A model generated the notes under the pieces. It ran no database searches. It worked only from the letters and a program-made list of their open reading frames with translations, and was not told the DNA's origin. This document shows, piece by piece, positions 44,324 to 53,440 of a stretch of 64,000 nt of DNA (its first letter is position 1; the number at the start of each line of letters is the position of its first letter). A program made the position numbers and the translations under genes. The DNA lies in contig JAEWAF010000064.1 in assembly GCA_023391815.1 (NCBI GenBank), forward strand, positions 1 through 64,000, given 5' to 3'. The stretch comes from Pseudomonadota bacterium. Lineage in GTDB: Bacteria; Pseudomonadota; Gammaproteobacteria; Steroidobacterales; Steroidobacteraceae.

Positions 44324-46005
44324 TGTTACTTCGCTTGCACGTGATTGCGTCGATCCTTGTAGCTTTGTGTGCTGTTCCCGCGGTTGCCGCCAGATACAGC
44401 GCCGCCGGCGACCCCAGGCCGCCGGCCCCGACTGACCGAGATCCGGTCGTTCGAGCGCCGGCTGGTGCCGTACGGGGCGTGGCCGAGGGCTCGGTGAATG
44501 TGTTCAAAGGGATGCCGTATGCACAGCCACCGATCGGTGCCGCGCGTTGGAAGCCACCGGTCGAGATGCCAACCTGGAGCGGCGTGCGAGACGCGACCAG
44601 ATTCGGCGCGGCGTGCATGCAGCCCAAAGCGAGAAACGGCAGCATCTATGCGTGGGATCTGGGCGCGATCAGTGAAGATTGCTTGTTTCTCAATGTCTGG
44701 GCAAAGCAGGGCATCGCAAACGCGCCAGTGATGGTGTGGATCCATGGCGGCGCGCTGACGACCGGCTCGGGTAGCGAGCCGATGTACGACGGCACGAAGC
44801 TCGCCGAACATGGCGTGGTCGTCGTATCGATCAACTATCGCTTGGGAATTCTCGGCTATCTCGCGCATCCGCAACTAAGCGCCGAGTCGAACGGGAACAT
44901 TTCCGGCAACTATGGCTTGCTGGACCAGATCGAAGCGCTGCGTTGGGTGAAGCGGAACATCGCGGCGTTCGGCGGCGATCCGTCGAATGTGACGATTGCG
45001 GGTGAGTCCGCGGGTGGGCTCAGTGTGATGTACCTGATGACATCGCCACCGGCCCGCGGGCTGTTTCATAAAGCCATCGCGCAAAGCGCGTACATGATCT
45101 CGACGCCGGAGCTGAAGCAGGCGCGCTTCGGCGAGCTCGCGGCCGAGGCGATCGGCGCTCGGATCGTGGAGGCCGTCGGCGCAAAGGACATGACGTCGTT
45201 GCGGGGCGTTGAGCCCGAGAAGCTGATGGAAGTTGCCGCTCGAGTCGGCTATTTTCCGCTCGGTACAATCGATGGTCGAGTTTTGCCGCGCCAGTTGGTC
45301 GACGTGTTCGATCGTGGCGAGCAGGCACCGGTGCCCATCATCGCGGGCTTCAACAGCGGTGAGATTCGCTCGCTGCGCTTTCTCGCGCCGCCGGTACCGA
45401 AGAACGGTAAGGCTTATCAACTGTCGATCCGCGATCGCTATGGCGATCTGGCCGATGAATTCCTGCGGCTGTATCCGAGCGCCAGGCTCGAGGAGACGCT
45501 TCTCGCGACCACTCGCGACGCGTTGTATGGCTGGACCGCCGAGCGCCTGGTGAGAAAACAAACGGCGCTGGGCCAGCGGGGTTTTCTATATCTGTTCGAT
45601 CACGGTTATCCGGCGGCGGACAAAGCGGGCCTTCACGCTTTTCATGCTTCCGAGCTGCCGTACGTATTCGGCACGGCCGCGCGAACGCCGCCACTGTGGC
45701 CGAAAATTCCGTCGACGGCCGAGGAGACGAAGTTATCCGATGCGATGATCGACTATTGGACCAGCTTCATCCGCTCCGGCGAGCCGAGCGCGGAGGACCA
45801 GTCGAACTGGTCGGCTTACGGTTCGACACGCGCGTACATGACTTTCGCCGGCGAGCCGCGAGCGGCGACGCACCTCATGCCGGGCATGTATGAATTGAAC
45901 GAAGCGGTCGTGTGCCGGCGTCGAGCGAGCGGTGTGCAGTCGTGGAATTGGAACGTCGGAGTCGCCTCACCGAAACTTCCGCCGCCCGCGGAGCAGTGTC
46001 GATGA
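44320..46005 (+). CDS. Type B carboxylesterase, exported
   Basis: 561 residues (GTG at 44320 or ATG at 44323). A signal peptide ends near 'VPAVAAR'. Motifs: 'VNVFKGMPYAQPPIGAARWK', 'SEDCLFLNVW', 'MVWIHGGALTTGSGSE' (oxyanion hole), 'TIAGESAGG' with nucleophile S230, a Glu/Asp region 'IIAGFNSGE', and 'FHASELPYVFG' (catalytic His). Family enzymes cleave carboxylic esters. Its start overlaps the MFS stop and its stop overlaps the acyl-CoA synthetase start, so it is part of a coupled operon and probably releases the acid that the synthetase activates. Confidence 0.94.
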   Translation: MMLLRLHVIASILVALCAVPAVAARYSAAGDPRPPAPTDRDPVVRAPAGAVRGVAEGSVNVFKGMPYAQPPIGAARWKPPVEMPTWSGVRDATRFGAACMQPKARNGSIYAWDLGAISEDCLFLNVWAKQGIANAPVMVWIHGGALTTGSGSEPMYDGTKLAEHGVVVVSINYRLGILGYLAHPQLSAESNGNISGNYGLLDQIEALRWVKRNIAAFGGDPSNVTIAGESAGGLSVMYLMTSPPARGLFHKAIAQSAYMISTPELKQARFGELAAEAIGARIVEAVGAKDMTSLRGVEPEKLMEVAARVGYFPLGTIDGRVLPRQLVDVFDRGEQAPVPIIAGFNSGEIRSLRFLAPPVPKNGKAYQLSIRDRYGDLADEFLRLYPSARLEETLLATTRDALYGWTAERLVRKQTALGQRGFLYLFDHGYPAADKAGLHAFHASELPYVFGTAARTPPLWPKIPSTAEETKLSDAMIDYWTSFIRSGEPSAEDQSNWSAYGSTRAYMTFAGEPRAATHLMPGMYELNEAVVCRRRASGVQSWNWNVGVASPKLPPPAEQCR

Positions 46006-47594
46006 TCGAAGGGTCGATGCAAGAGTTCCCGCTGACGCTGGACAAGTTTCTCGATCACGCCGCCAAGTGGCATCCGCGTGCGCAAGTCGTGACGGCGCGC
46101 GAGGCTGGCAAGATCGATCGCGTGAGTTACGCCGACTTGCGAGCGAGAAGTCAGCGCGTGTCCGCGATGCTCCGGGATTTCGGCGTCGGCTTTGGAGATC
46201 GAGTGGCGACGCTCGCATGGAACACGCAAGCACACGTTGAGAGCTGGTACGGAATCATGGGCATGGGCGCGGTCTGCCACACGCTCAACCCTCGGCTGAC
46301 CCCGGCACAGCTCGCGTCGATGCTCGCGCAGTCTGCCTGTCGAGTGATGATCGTGAGCGCCGATCTCGCGCCGCTCGCACAACAGATCATCGAGCGTACG
46401 ACGACCGTAGCGAAGGTTGTCATCATCGATGGCCCAGTGTCCGCGTGGCGCGGCGAGCGATATGGGCCGGAAGTGATTCCACTGGAGGACGCGATTCCGA
46501 CGTCGCGAGGGCCAGTAGTGTGGGGCGACTTCGACGAGCGGGCTGCGTCCGGTCTGTGCTTCACTTCGGGAACGACGGGAGCGCCGAAGGGCGTGACCTA
46601 CACGCATCGCTCGAGCTTCCTTCATACATTGCGTCTGCTTCAGGCCGACGTACTCGGAGTCACGGCCGCGGACAGCGTGCTCACCGTCGTGCCGATGTTT
46701 CATGCCGGCGCGTGGGGCTTGCCGTTCGCGGTGCCTGCGGCCGGAGCGAAATTGGTGCTGCCGGGTCGTCATGCGGACGGCGCTAGTCTGGCGCGTCTGA
46801 TTGCAGCCGAAGGTGTCACTATTGCAGTCGGAGTGCCGACGGTCTGGCTCGGCTTGGTGGAGCACCTGGAAGCGACCGGCGGCGAGCTGCCCACGCTGAA
46901 ACGTATCCTGGTCGGCGGCGCGCCGTTGCCACCCGCCTTGATGGAACGGATCGAGCGGCGCCTCGCTGTTTCTATACAGACGAGCTGGGGCATGACCGAA
47001 CTGTCGCCGTCGGGCACGATGTCGGCCCCGAACGATCCGAAGCGCTCGGCGGCTGTTTCCGGGCGGCCCGCGATCGGCGTGGATCTGCTGCTGACCGATG
47101 CCGATGGGCGACCGCTGCCTGAACAACGAGGCATCGAAGGGCACTTGCGCGTGCGCGGGGCCAGCGTCATCGAACGTTACTTCGGGGACGAGCGTCGCGC
47201 GACCGACGCCAATGGTTGGTTCAACACCGGCGATCTGGCGCGCATCGACGCGGACGGCCAATTGATCATCACCGGTCGGGCCAAGGATCTGATCAAGTCG
47301 GGCGGGGAGTGGATCAATCCCGCCGAGATCGAGGCCATCATCGGCCGCCTGCCCGAAGTCGCGCTGGCCGCCGTGATCGGCCGGGCCGATCCGAAATGGG
47401 GTGAGCGGCCTGTCCTGCTCGTGGAGTTGCGCGAAGCCCGCTCGATCACCGATGAGGCCATGCTCGCCGCACTGCGTGGGCAGGTGGCGCCATGGTGGAT
47501 TCCCGACGCCGTGTTACGCCTGTCGCGGATGCCGCTGGCATCGACAGGAAAGATCGACAAGATGCGCCTCAGATTAGAATACGGCAGTGGTTGA
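46002..47594 (+). CDS. Acyl-CoA synthetase (AMP-binding family)
   Basis: 530 residues from the ATG that overlaps the esterase stop (ATGA). Adenylating-enzyme motifs: 'CFTSGTTGAPKGV' (P-loop), 'VPMFHAGAWGLPF', 'VGGAPLP', 'SWGMTELSPSG', 'FNTGDLARIDADGQLIITGR', 'DLIKSGGEWINPAEIE' and the C-terminal 'STGKIDKMRLR' with catalytic Lys. The layout matches medium/long-chain acyl-CoA ligases. It turns a free acid into its CoA thioester using ATP. In context it would take the acid released by the esterase into beta-oxidation. Confidence 0.95.
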   Translation: MIEGSMQEFPLTLDKFLDHAAKWHPRAQVVTAREAGKIDRVSYADLRARSQRVSAMLRDFGVGFGDRVATLAWNTQAHVESWYGIMGMGAVCHTLNPRLTPAQLASMLAQSACRVMIVSADLAPLAQQIIERTTTVAKVVIIDGPVSAWRGERYGPEVIPLEDAIPTSRGPVVWGDFDERAASGLCFTSGTTGAPKGVTYTHRSSFLHTLRLLQADVLGVTAADSVLTVVPMFHAGAWGLPFAVPAAGAKLVLPGRHADGASLARLIAAEGVTIAVGVPTVWLGLVEHLEATGGELPTLKRILVGGAPLPPALMERIERRLAVSIQTSWGMTELSPSGTMSAPNDPKRSAAVSGRPAIGVDLLLTDADGRPLPEQRGIEGHLRVRGASVIERYFGDERRATDANGWFNTGDLARIDADGQLIITGRAKDLIKSGGEWINPAEIEAIIGRLPEVALAAVIGRADPKWGERPVLLVELREARSITDEAMLAALRGQVAPWWIPDAVLRLSRMPLASTGKIDKMRLRLEYGSG

Positions 47595-47650
47595 GGCGCG
47601 GCTTGGAACCGGAAGGTCCGAATCGTCCGCGCATCGCCGTGCCGAAGACG

Positions 47651-48403
47651 ATGGAGGCCGAGTCAGTGTCCGCGAATGGGTCAGTGAAAAAAGAGCAGGG
47701 CCGGCGCAAGCAGGCGAGCAAGTCGAAATCCGCCACCAAGGCTCGCGGCAAGCGCCCGACCAAGGCGGAGCAGCGCGCCGAGATGATGGAGCAGATCCTG
47801 GACGTGTCGGAGGATCTGTTCTCCAAACACGGTCTGTACGGCGTCACCTTGAAGGACGTGGCGAAACAGATCGGCGTACATCACACGCTGATGAATTATT
47901 ACTTTCGAGACAAGAAGAAGCTGTTCGACGCAGTGTTCGGTCGCCGGGCCGTGGTGACCAGCACACGACGCATGGACGCCCTCGACGCATACGAGAAATC
48001 GACCGGCGGCAAGCCGACGGTAGAAGGCGCGCTGCATGCGTTCCTGGACACCGACCTCGATTTATATATCCAGGGCGGCAAGCGCTGGAAGAACTATGGC
48101 CGGCTCGGCGCGCAGGTCGCCAATACGCCGGAGTGGGGCGCCGAACTGATGGACAAGCATTTCGATCCGGTGGTGTTGAAGCTGATCGGTCTGCTGAAAC
48201 GGGCGCTGCCGGATTGTAACGACGAGGATATCTTCTGGGGATATCACTTCGTCACTGGCGCGCTGTTGCTGACGCTGGCGCGCACCGGGCGCATCGACAA
48301 GCTGTCCGGCGGGCTGTGCCAGTCGGAAGATTTCGAGGCCGTGAAGAAACGCATGGCCAGGTTCATGGCCGGCGGTTTCCTGGCCGTGTGTGGCGGTAAA
48401 TGA
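47651..48403 (+). CDS. TetR family transcriptional regulator
   Basis: 250 residues from the ATG at 47651; a GTG at 47669 is possible. A long Lys/Arg-rich N-terminal extension (~40 residues) precedes the TetR DNA-binding domain: 'ILDVSEDLFSKHGLYGVTLK', 'DVAKQIGVHHTLMNYYFRDK' and 'KKLFDAVFG'. The rest is an all-helical ligand/dimerisation domain. TetR regulators next to acyl-CoA genes often bind acyl-CoAs or the free substrate and repress the cluster. It lies between the synthetase and the SDR gene on the same strand. Confidence 0.92.
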   Translation: MEAESVSANGSVKKEQGRRKQASKSKSATKARGKRPTKAEQRAEMMEQILDVSEDLFSKHGLYGVTLKDVAKQIGVHHTLMNYYFRDKKKLFDAVFGRRAVVTSTRRMDALDAYEKSTGGKPTVEGALHAFLDTDLDLYIQGGKRWKNYGRLGAQVANTPEWGAELMDKHFDPVVLKLIGLLKRALPDCNDEDIFWGYHFVTGALLLTLARTGRIDKLSGGLCQSEDFEAVKKRMARFMAGGFLAVCGGK

Positions 48404-48421
48404 GATGAAGGGGAGCTCGAG

Positions 48422-49312
48422 ATGAGATTGGAATCGCGCGTCGCGATCGTGACTGGAGCGGGCGGCGGATTGGGCCGTGCGCATGCGCTGCTGTTGGCCC
48501 GATACGGCGCGAAAGTCGTCGTGAACGACATGGATCAAGCGGCCGCGGCGCGGGTCGCCGATGAAATCGTTGCCGCTGGCGGCGAAGCGATTCCGGTGGG
48601 GGCGTCGGTGACGGACGAAGCGGCGGTCGCGACCATGATCGGCGGCGTGATGTCGAATTGGGGACGCGTCGACATTCTGATCAACAACGCCGGCATTCTG
48701 CGTGACAAGACCTTCGCCAAGATGAGCCTCGCGGACTTCCGTCTGGTGCTGGAGGTTCATTTGATGGGCTCGGTGATCTGCACCAAAGCGGTGTGGGACA
48801 TCATGCGTCAACAGCAGTACGGTCGCGTGGTGATGACCACGTCGTCGTCGGGGTTGTATGGAAATTTCGGTCAGTCCAACTATGGCGCGGCGAAAATGGC
48901 GCTGGTCGGGCTGATGCAGACGCTGGGGCTCGAAGGCGAGAAGCACAACGTTCGGGTCAACTGCCTGGCACCGACCGCCGCGACGCAGATGACTCACGGT
49001 GTGATTGCGGAAGAAGCGTTGCAGCGACTCGACCCCAAGCTGGTCAGTCCGGGGCTGCTCGCACTGGTTGGCGAGCAAGCGCCGAATCGCGCGATCCTGT
49101 GCGCGGGCGCCGGTCACTTCGCGCAGGCCCATGTCACGCTCACAAAAGGTGTCCAGGTGGGTGGCGATGCCGACGCGGGCGAGCGCGTGATCGCGCAATG
49201 GGCACAGATCGGCGATCGCACCGATGAGCTCGTGCCCACCCACGGATTCAAACAAGCAGAGCGTGAGCTGGCGGCTGCCGGATACGTGGCGCCGACCCTG
49301 GCGGAGCGCTAG
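48422..49312 (+). CDS. SDR oxidoreductase, MFE-2-like (3R)-hydroxyacyl-CoA dehydrogenase type
   Basis: 296 residues with AAGGGGAG before the ATG. Short-chain dehydrogenase motifs: 'AIVTGAGGGLGRAHALLLAR' (NAD binding, TGxxxGxG), 'VVVNDMD' (Asp selecting NAD+), 'INNAGILRDKTFAKM', 'TTSSSGLYGNFGQSNYGAAK' (catalytic Ser, Tyr, Lys). The wording 'GRAHALLLARYGAKVVVND' and 'GILRDK' closely recalls the dehydrogenase domain of peroxisomal multifunctional enzyme 2, which oxidises (3R)-hydroxyacyl-CoAs. This suggests a beta-oxidation step. It closes the block ahead of a strong terminator. Confidence 0.92.
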   Translation: MRLESRVAIVTGAGGGLGRAHALLLARYGAKVVVNDMDQAAAARVADEIVAAGGEAIPVGASVTDEAAVATMIGGVMSNWGRVDILINNAGILRDKTFAKMSLADFRLVLEVHLMGSVICTKAVWDIMRQQQYGRVVMTTSSSGLYGNFGQSNYGAAKMALVGLMQTLGLEGEKHNVRVNCLAPTAATQMTHGVIAEEALQRLDPKLVSPGLLALVGEQAPNRAILCAGAGHFAQAHVTLTKGVQVGGDADAGERVIAQWAQIGDRTDELVPTHGFKQAERELAAAGYVAPTLAER

Positions 49313-49319
49313 AAACAAG

Positions 49320-49353
49320 AAACCCCGCACGGCCGTGGGCTCGTGCGGGGTTT
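49320..49353. terminator. Bidirectional terminator, SDR / M6 protease
   Basis: AAACCCCGCACG (49320-49331) and CGTGCGGGGTTT (49342-49353) form a perfect 12-bp stem with a 10-base loop. It sits seven bases after the SDR stop and 25 bases before the convergent protease stop. The A run on one side and T run on the other fit rho-independent termination from both directions. Confidence 0.85.
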
Positions 49354-49378
49354 CAATGTCACATCGTCTTGGTTTACT

Positions 49379-51823
49379 TCAGTCCCACCAGTTCCAGCGC
49401 TTGTGATCCCAGATCCAGTCGTGGGGGCGGTGACCGCGGCGCGCCGGTCTGACTTCGACTTCCATCATCGAGCCGTCCCGGCTCACCGATTTCACCTGGA
49501 TCAGAGTTTCGGTGTTTGGATTCTTCACGCCGGCCGCCGGCGCTTCCGCGCGCCAGTGCTGAACGCGATCGTCGAACACCGGGACGCCCCGCTGTGACGG
49601 ATACTCATAATCCACGCCGAGGCGGCGCAGCCTCAACTTGTCGGTCCGCTCCAGACCGAACGTCGAGTCGAAGCTTTGATAGCGCGCGGCCCAGGGCACA
49701 CCGCCTTCGCGGGTCAGCGGCGTGGGATGCGCATCGATCGGCAGGATCAGGCCCAGGCCGGGATGGGCGCTGGTGTTGTTGTCACCCATGCGCGTGTCCC
49801 AATAAGAGATGAGCAACCCTTCCTGATACGGGAAGTGCGTGACCCAGTCCTGCAAGGCGGGCGAATTCAGATCGCCGAACACATACGGGCCGGTACGCAG
49901 GCCTTTGTCGTAGCCCTTGTACTGACGGAACTCGGCGACGTACGCGTTGAAGAAACTGTCGAGGTCGCCTTGCACGACACGGAAGCCGCCAGCAGGCGGG
50001 CTGTAAACCCACGGCACGGTGACTTCGGCGCCGTCGGCTTGTTGGCCGGTGATCTGAATGTCATCGATCAGCAGGCCCATGCCGTTGGTGAAGCCGTCGG
50101 TCCAGTAGCGGAAGCCGATCTGCACCGTCTTGCCCGCGAACTCGGACAGATTCGCGGTCAGCGGCACCCATTCGAAGCCGGTGCTGCCGGTGATGCCCTG
50201 CCCGAAGTTCTGATCGTTGGGATTGGTCGTGGTGGACAGATTGGTGGGCACGAAATGCGTCGTGCCGCCGTCGATGACTACCAGATAGGCGTAGTCCCAA
50301 TCCGCTTCGATATCGAACTGAACCTGCGCGCTGAGCGAGGCCGAGCTCGCTGGCAGCGTCACAGTTCGTAACATCGTGGTGTCGAGCAACGCGCCGCTGC
50401 CGCTGTAGTAGAAGGCGTTGCCCGCATAGGCGCCGATGACCTGATCCGGCAGGACCGTGATCAAGGCCTGAGCCTGGCGCGTGTTGTAAGTCGCCGGCCC
50501 GAGCTTGTGCTCCGACTTCTTGCCGGCGTGCGCCACTTCGTACTTCAGCCAGCCGAGCTGAAGTTTTTCCCACGCGCCCATGTGCACCGGCTTGCTGCCG
50601 ATGTCGGTCTTGCCATCGTTGCCGTACGAGCCGGAAGACATCAGCGTCCAGAAGCCGGTCGAGTTGTCGCCGCCATTGGTGTCGTACAGATCGGGCAGAT
50701 CGAGGTCGTGGCCGAACTCGTGCGAGAACACGCCGACACCGCCGTTCTCCGGCTCGACCGTGTAGTCGCCGACCCAGTATTTGCTCTGGCCGATGCGTAC
50801 GCCGCCGGCCTTGTTGTTGTCGGGGCCGATCAGGCCGGCCATGTTGTAGTAGGCGAACCAGCGATGGCTCCAGATCGCCGCGCCGCCTTGCACGCCGCCA
50901 CCGACTTCTTCGCCCATGCCGGCGTGCACCGCCTGGAAGTGATCGATATACCCATCCGGCTCGTCGAAGTTGCCGTCGCCGTCATAGTCGTTTCGATCCC
51001 ACACGTCGAACTTCGCCAGCTCCGCATCGATCTGCGCCGCTGTCTTGCCCGCCGCGAGCTGCGCGTTGTACCAGCCGTTCAGCGCGTCGCGCAGAAACAA
51101 CCAGACGCCGGCGCACGGATAGGCGCCGGGCAGCCCAGGGAAGGAGCAGTTGTAAGTCACATCGTCGTCGTAACGGTTGGCGTTATAGGGCACGGTGACC
51201 CAATCGGTGACCTCGCCGTCGACCGTGTAGCGGTTCGAGGAGAGCTCGATATAGAAATTGCGCATCGAGACCGCGCCGGGCTTTTCCGAAAACAGCAGCT
51301 GTTCGAAATAGGTGCGCGAGAAATCCGGCGCCCAGATGGTGCTGTTGTCCACGGTGCGGTCCGGTTGGGGAATCTGGTTGTGCAGCGGGCCGGGCAGACC
51401 GCCGAGCGCCGGATGGATTTGCGTGCCGAACTCGCCCAGCACGGTGAAGATCAAGTCCTCGCTCTCGCGTTCCAGCTCGATATATTTGCCTTGGTACTTG
51501 CCACGACCGATCCGGTGCACCTTGCGCCCGCCCTGGCCGAAGCTCTGCGCAGTGAGCTGACCCGAGGCCTGGCCCGAAGCTTCGGCGCGCACTTTTTCTT
51601 CAAGGCCCTGCCTGCGCATCTCCCGACGGCGTTCGCCCGCCGGATGTGGCACGTCGTCCGCACTGGCTCTGCCTTTGACTGAAAAGCCGGGCGGGGCGCG
51701 TTCACCCGGAGCAGTCAGCACCGATTCGGCCGTCTGCGCCAGTGCCGCCGTCGCGGTCAAGCCCAGGCAAAGCGAAAAGAAAGGGATCAGCCAGCGACCA
51801 CGCTGGCGCGATGGATCACACAT
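49379..51823 (-). CDS. M6 family (immune inhibitor A-like) secreted metalloprotease
   Basis: 814 residues. Signal peptide 'WLIPFFSLCLGLTATAALAQ'; a charged propeptide (about 30-110); the M6 catalytic domain with 'HEFGHDLDLPDLYD' (zinc ligands H368 and H372, catalytic E369) and 'FWTLMSSGSYG' (Met-turn region); then a C-terminal part with MAM/lectin-like beta segments ('VPTNLSTTTNPNDQNFGQGI', 'GMGLLIDDIQITG'). A run 'RNDYDGDGNFDEPDGYIDHF' looks like a calcium site. Immune inhibitor A enzymes degrade host or prey proteins extracellularly. There is no GlyGly-CTERM tail. It stands alone and converges with the SDR gene. Confidence 0.93.
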   Translation of the reverse strand: MCDPSRQRGRWLIPFFSLCLGLTATAALAQTAESVLTAPGERAPPGFSVKGRASADDVPHPAGERRREMRRQGLEEKVRAEASGQASGQLTAQSFGQGGRKVHRIGRGKYQGKYIELERESEDLIFTVLGEFGTQIHPALGGLPGPLHNQIPQPDRTVDNSTIWAPDFSRTYFEQLLFSEKPGAVSMRNFYIELSSNRYTVDGEVTDWVTVPYNANRYDDDVTYNCSFPGLPGAYPCAGVWLFLRDALNGWYNAQLAAGKTAAQIDAELAKFDVWDRNDYDGDGNFDEPDGYIDHFQAVHAGMGEEVGGGVQGGAAIWSHRWFAYYNMAGLIGPDNNKAGGVRIGQSKYWVGDYTVEPENGGVGVFSHEFGHDLDLPDLYDTNGGDNSTGFWTLMSSGSYGNDGKTDIGSKPVHMGAWEKLQLGWLKYEVAHAGKKSEHKLGPATYNTRQAQALITVLPDQVIGAYAGNAFYYSGSGALLDTTMLRTVTLPASSASLSAQVQFDIEADWDYAYLVVIDGGTTHFVPTNLSTTTNPNDQNFGQGITGSTGFEWVPLTANLSEFAGKTVQIGFRYWTDGFTNGMGLLIDDIQITGQQADGAEVTVPWVYSPPAGGFRVVQGDLDSFFNAYVAEFRQYKGYDKGLRTGPYVFGDLNSPALQDWVTHFPYQEGLLISYWDTRMGDNNTSAHPGLGLILPIDAHPTPLTREGGVPWAARYQSFDSTFGLERTDKLRLRRLGVDYEYPSQRGVPVFDDRVQHWRAEAPAAGVKNPNTETLIQVKSVSRDGSMMEVEVRPARRGHRPHDWIWDHKRWNWWD

Positions 51824-52114
51824 ATATATTCCCTGCCTCTCTTGTTGTGGGGCTCACCGGCCCGTGCTGTGCTCCAACTCTGATCCGCATCGCGTTTGGA
51901 AGTCAACGACAGAAACAAACATTTATTGCGACCGGTCTGTATACAGCGAGACAGTCGGCATCGTGTTTGTATATTTGTAAATTCGACGAGCGGCGCGCAC
52001 CTGAACGGTGCGGATGATGCGGATGTTTTTATTTCTCCGGTGCGGTTCAGGGTAGCCGGTGCGGCCCCGGCGAGCATTGCATGTCGAGCGCCGAGTGGGT
52101 CACGATGCGCGGCT
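51824..52114. other. AT-rich divergent intergenic region with small palindrome
   Basis: 291 bases between the M6 protease (leftward) and an amidohydrolase (rightward). The stretch 51905-51985 is clearly AT-richer than the genome around it and contains CTGTATACAG (51937-51946), a perfect 10-bp palindrome. No small gene with a ribosome site is seen. It likely holds both promoters and an operator. Confidence 0.5.
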
Positions 52115-53380
52115 ATGAAGCTGCTTGCACACGCTCTTGTTCTCGCCGCCGCGTTCCTCGGCTCGACCGCATCCGCCGCGGAATCGAACGACACGGCGAT
52201 CTTGCTTCGGCCCGCCAGGGTGTTCGACGGCAACACGCTGCACGAAGGCTGGCGGGTGCTCGTCAAAGGCGATCGCATCGTCGCCGCCGGTGCCGATGTG
52301 ACGGCGCCGGCGGGGGCGCGTGAAGTCGATCTCGCCAACCGGACGCTGCTGCCGGGCTTGATCGAAGGTCACAGTCATCTGTTCCTGCACCCGTACAACG
52401 AGCGCGCTTGGGACGATCAGGTGCTGCATGAATCGGTCGCGCTACGAACCGCTCGCGCCGTGACCTTTGCACGAGCCACGCTGATGGCGGGATTTACCAC
52501 CGTGCGGGACTTGGGCACCGAAGGCGCCGGCTTCGCCGACGTGGGTTTGAAACAGGCGATCGATGAAGGCATCGTTCCTGGTCCGCGCATGCTGGTGGCG
52601 ACGCGTGCGATCGTGGCGACCGGGGCCTATGGGCCGAAGGGGTTCGAGCCCGGCGTCGAGGTTCCGCAAGGCGCGGAGGAGGCGAGCGGCGAGGGCGTCG
52701 TCCTTGCGGTTCGTCGTCAGATCGCGGCCGGCGCCGATGTGGTCAAGCTGTATGCCGACTATCGCTGGCGGCCGGGCGAAGAAGGTCGTCCCACATTCTC
52801 CGCCGCCGAGCTGCGCGCAGCGACCGAAGCGGCCCACGATGCCGGTCGCAGCGTCGCGATTCATGCAAGCACTGCCGAAGGCATGCGCCGGGCAATCGCC
52901 GCCGGTGTCGAAACGATCGAGCACGGCTACGGCGGTACCAAGGAAGTCTTCGCGTTGATGAAAGAGCGAGGCGTCGCGTTGTGCCCGACACTCGCCGCCT
53001 CGGACGCGGTCGCTCGCTATCAAGGTTGGGACGGGCGCGATCCGGCACCGAAAGCAGTTGAGCTGTCACGCGCGAGTTTCAATGCTGCGCGGGCCGCTCG
53101 CGTCACCATTTGCGCGGGTGGCGACGTTGGCGTTTTCGCTCATGGCGATAACGTGCGCGAGCTGGAGCTGATGCAAGCCGCCGGCATGCCGGCACGCGAA
53201 GTGCTGATCGCGGTGACCTCGGGCAACGCGAAGATCTTCCGCATCGACAACAAAGTCGGCTCGGTCCGTCCCGGGCTGCTCGCGGACCTGGTGGCCGTCG
53301 AGGGCAATCCGACCGAGGACGTCCGAGCGCTGCGTCAGATTACCTGGGTCATGAAAGGCGGCGCAATCGTTGCTAAATGA
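52115..53380 (+). CDS. Exported metal-dependent amidohydrolase
   Basis: 421 residues from the ATG at 52115, chosen because it begins a clean signal peptide ('LLAHALVLAAAFLGSTASAA'). Amidohydrolase barrel motifs are 'LPGLIEGHSHLFLHP' (HxH), 'GFTTVRDLGTEG', 'VVKLYADYRW' (bridging Lys), 'SVAIHAST' (His), 'TIEHGYGG' (His), 'ICAGGDVGVFAHGDN' (Asp) and 'RPGLLADLVAVEGNPTED'. It resembles imidazolonepropionase-related peptidases of the Xaa-Pro/Xaa-Arg group. The downstream S15-type hydrolase at 53441 is 60 bases away, so the two may act on the same peptides or amides. Confidence 0.9.
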   Translation: MKLLAHALVLAAAFLGSTASAAESNDTAILLRPARVFDGNTLHEGWRVLVKGDRIVAAGADVTAPAGAREVDLANRTLLPGLIEGHSHLFLHPYNERAWDDQVLHESVALRTARAVTFARATLMAGFTTVRDLGTEGAGFADVGLKQAIDEGIVPGPRMLVATRAIVATGAYGPKGFEPGVEVPQGAEEASGEGVVLAVRRQIAAGADVVKLYADYRWRPGEEGRPTFSAAELRAATEAAHDAGRSVAIHASTAEGMRRAIAAGVETIEHGYGGTKEVFALMKERGVALCPTLAASDAVARYQGWDGRDPAPKAVELSRASFNAARAARVTICAGGDVGVFAHGDNVRELELMQAAGMPAREVLIAVTSGNAKIFRIDNKVGSVRPGLLADLVAVEGNPTEDVRALRQITWVMKGGAIVAK

Positions 53381-53440
53381 AACGATGGGCGGGGAGCGAG
53401 TCGATAGACTGCCCGACGCCATTCCCCGGAGATAACAACA

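Noticed and set aside
45816..47261. 481-codon minus-strand frame opposite the esterase/acyl-CoA synthetase genes
   Set aside because: The translation is Arg/His/Gln-rich and motif-free, while the opposite strand encodes two clear enzymes.
48062..49330. 422-codon minus-strand frame opposite TetR and SDR
   Set aside because: Shadow frame; it would also read through the terminator hairpin and has no recognisable domain.
50507..51682. 391-codon plus-strand frame inside the M6 protease
   Set aside because: Antisense to a protease with a clear zinc site and signal peptide; no motif of its own.
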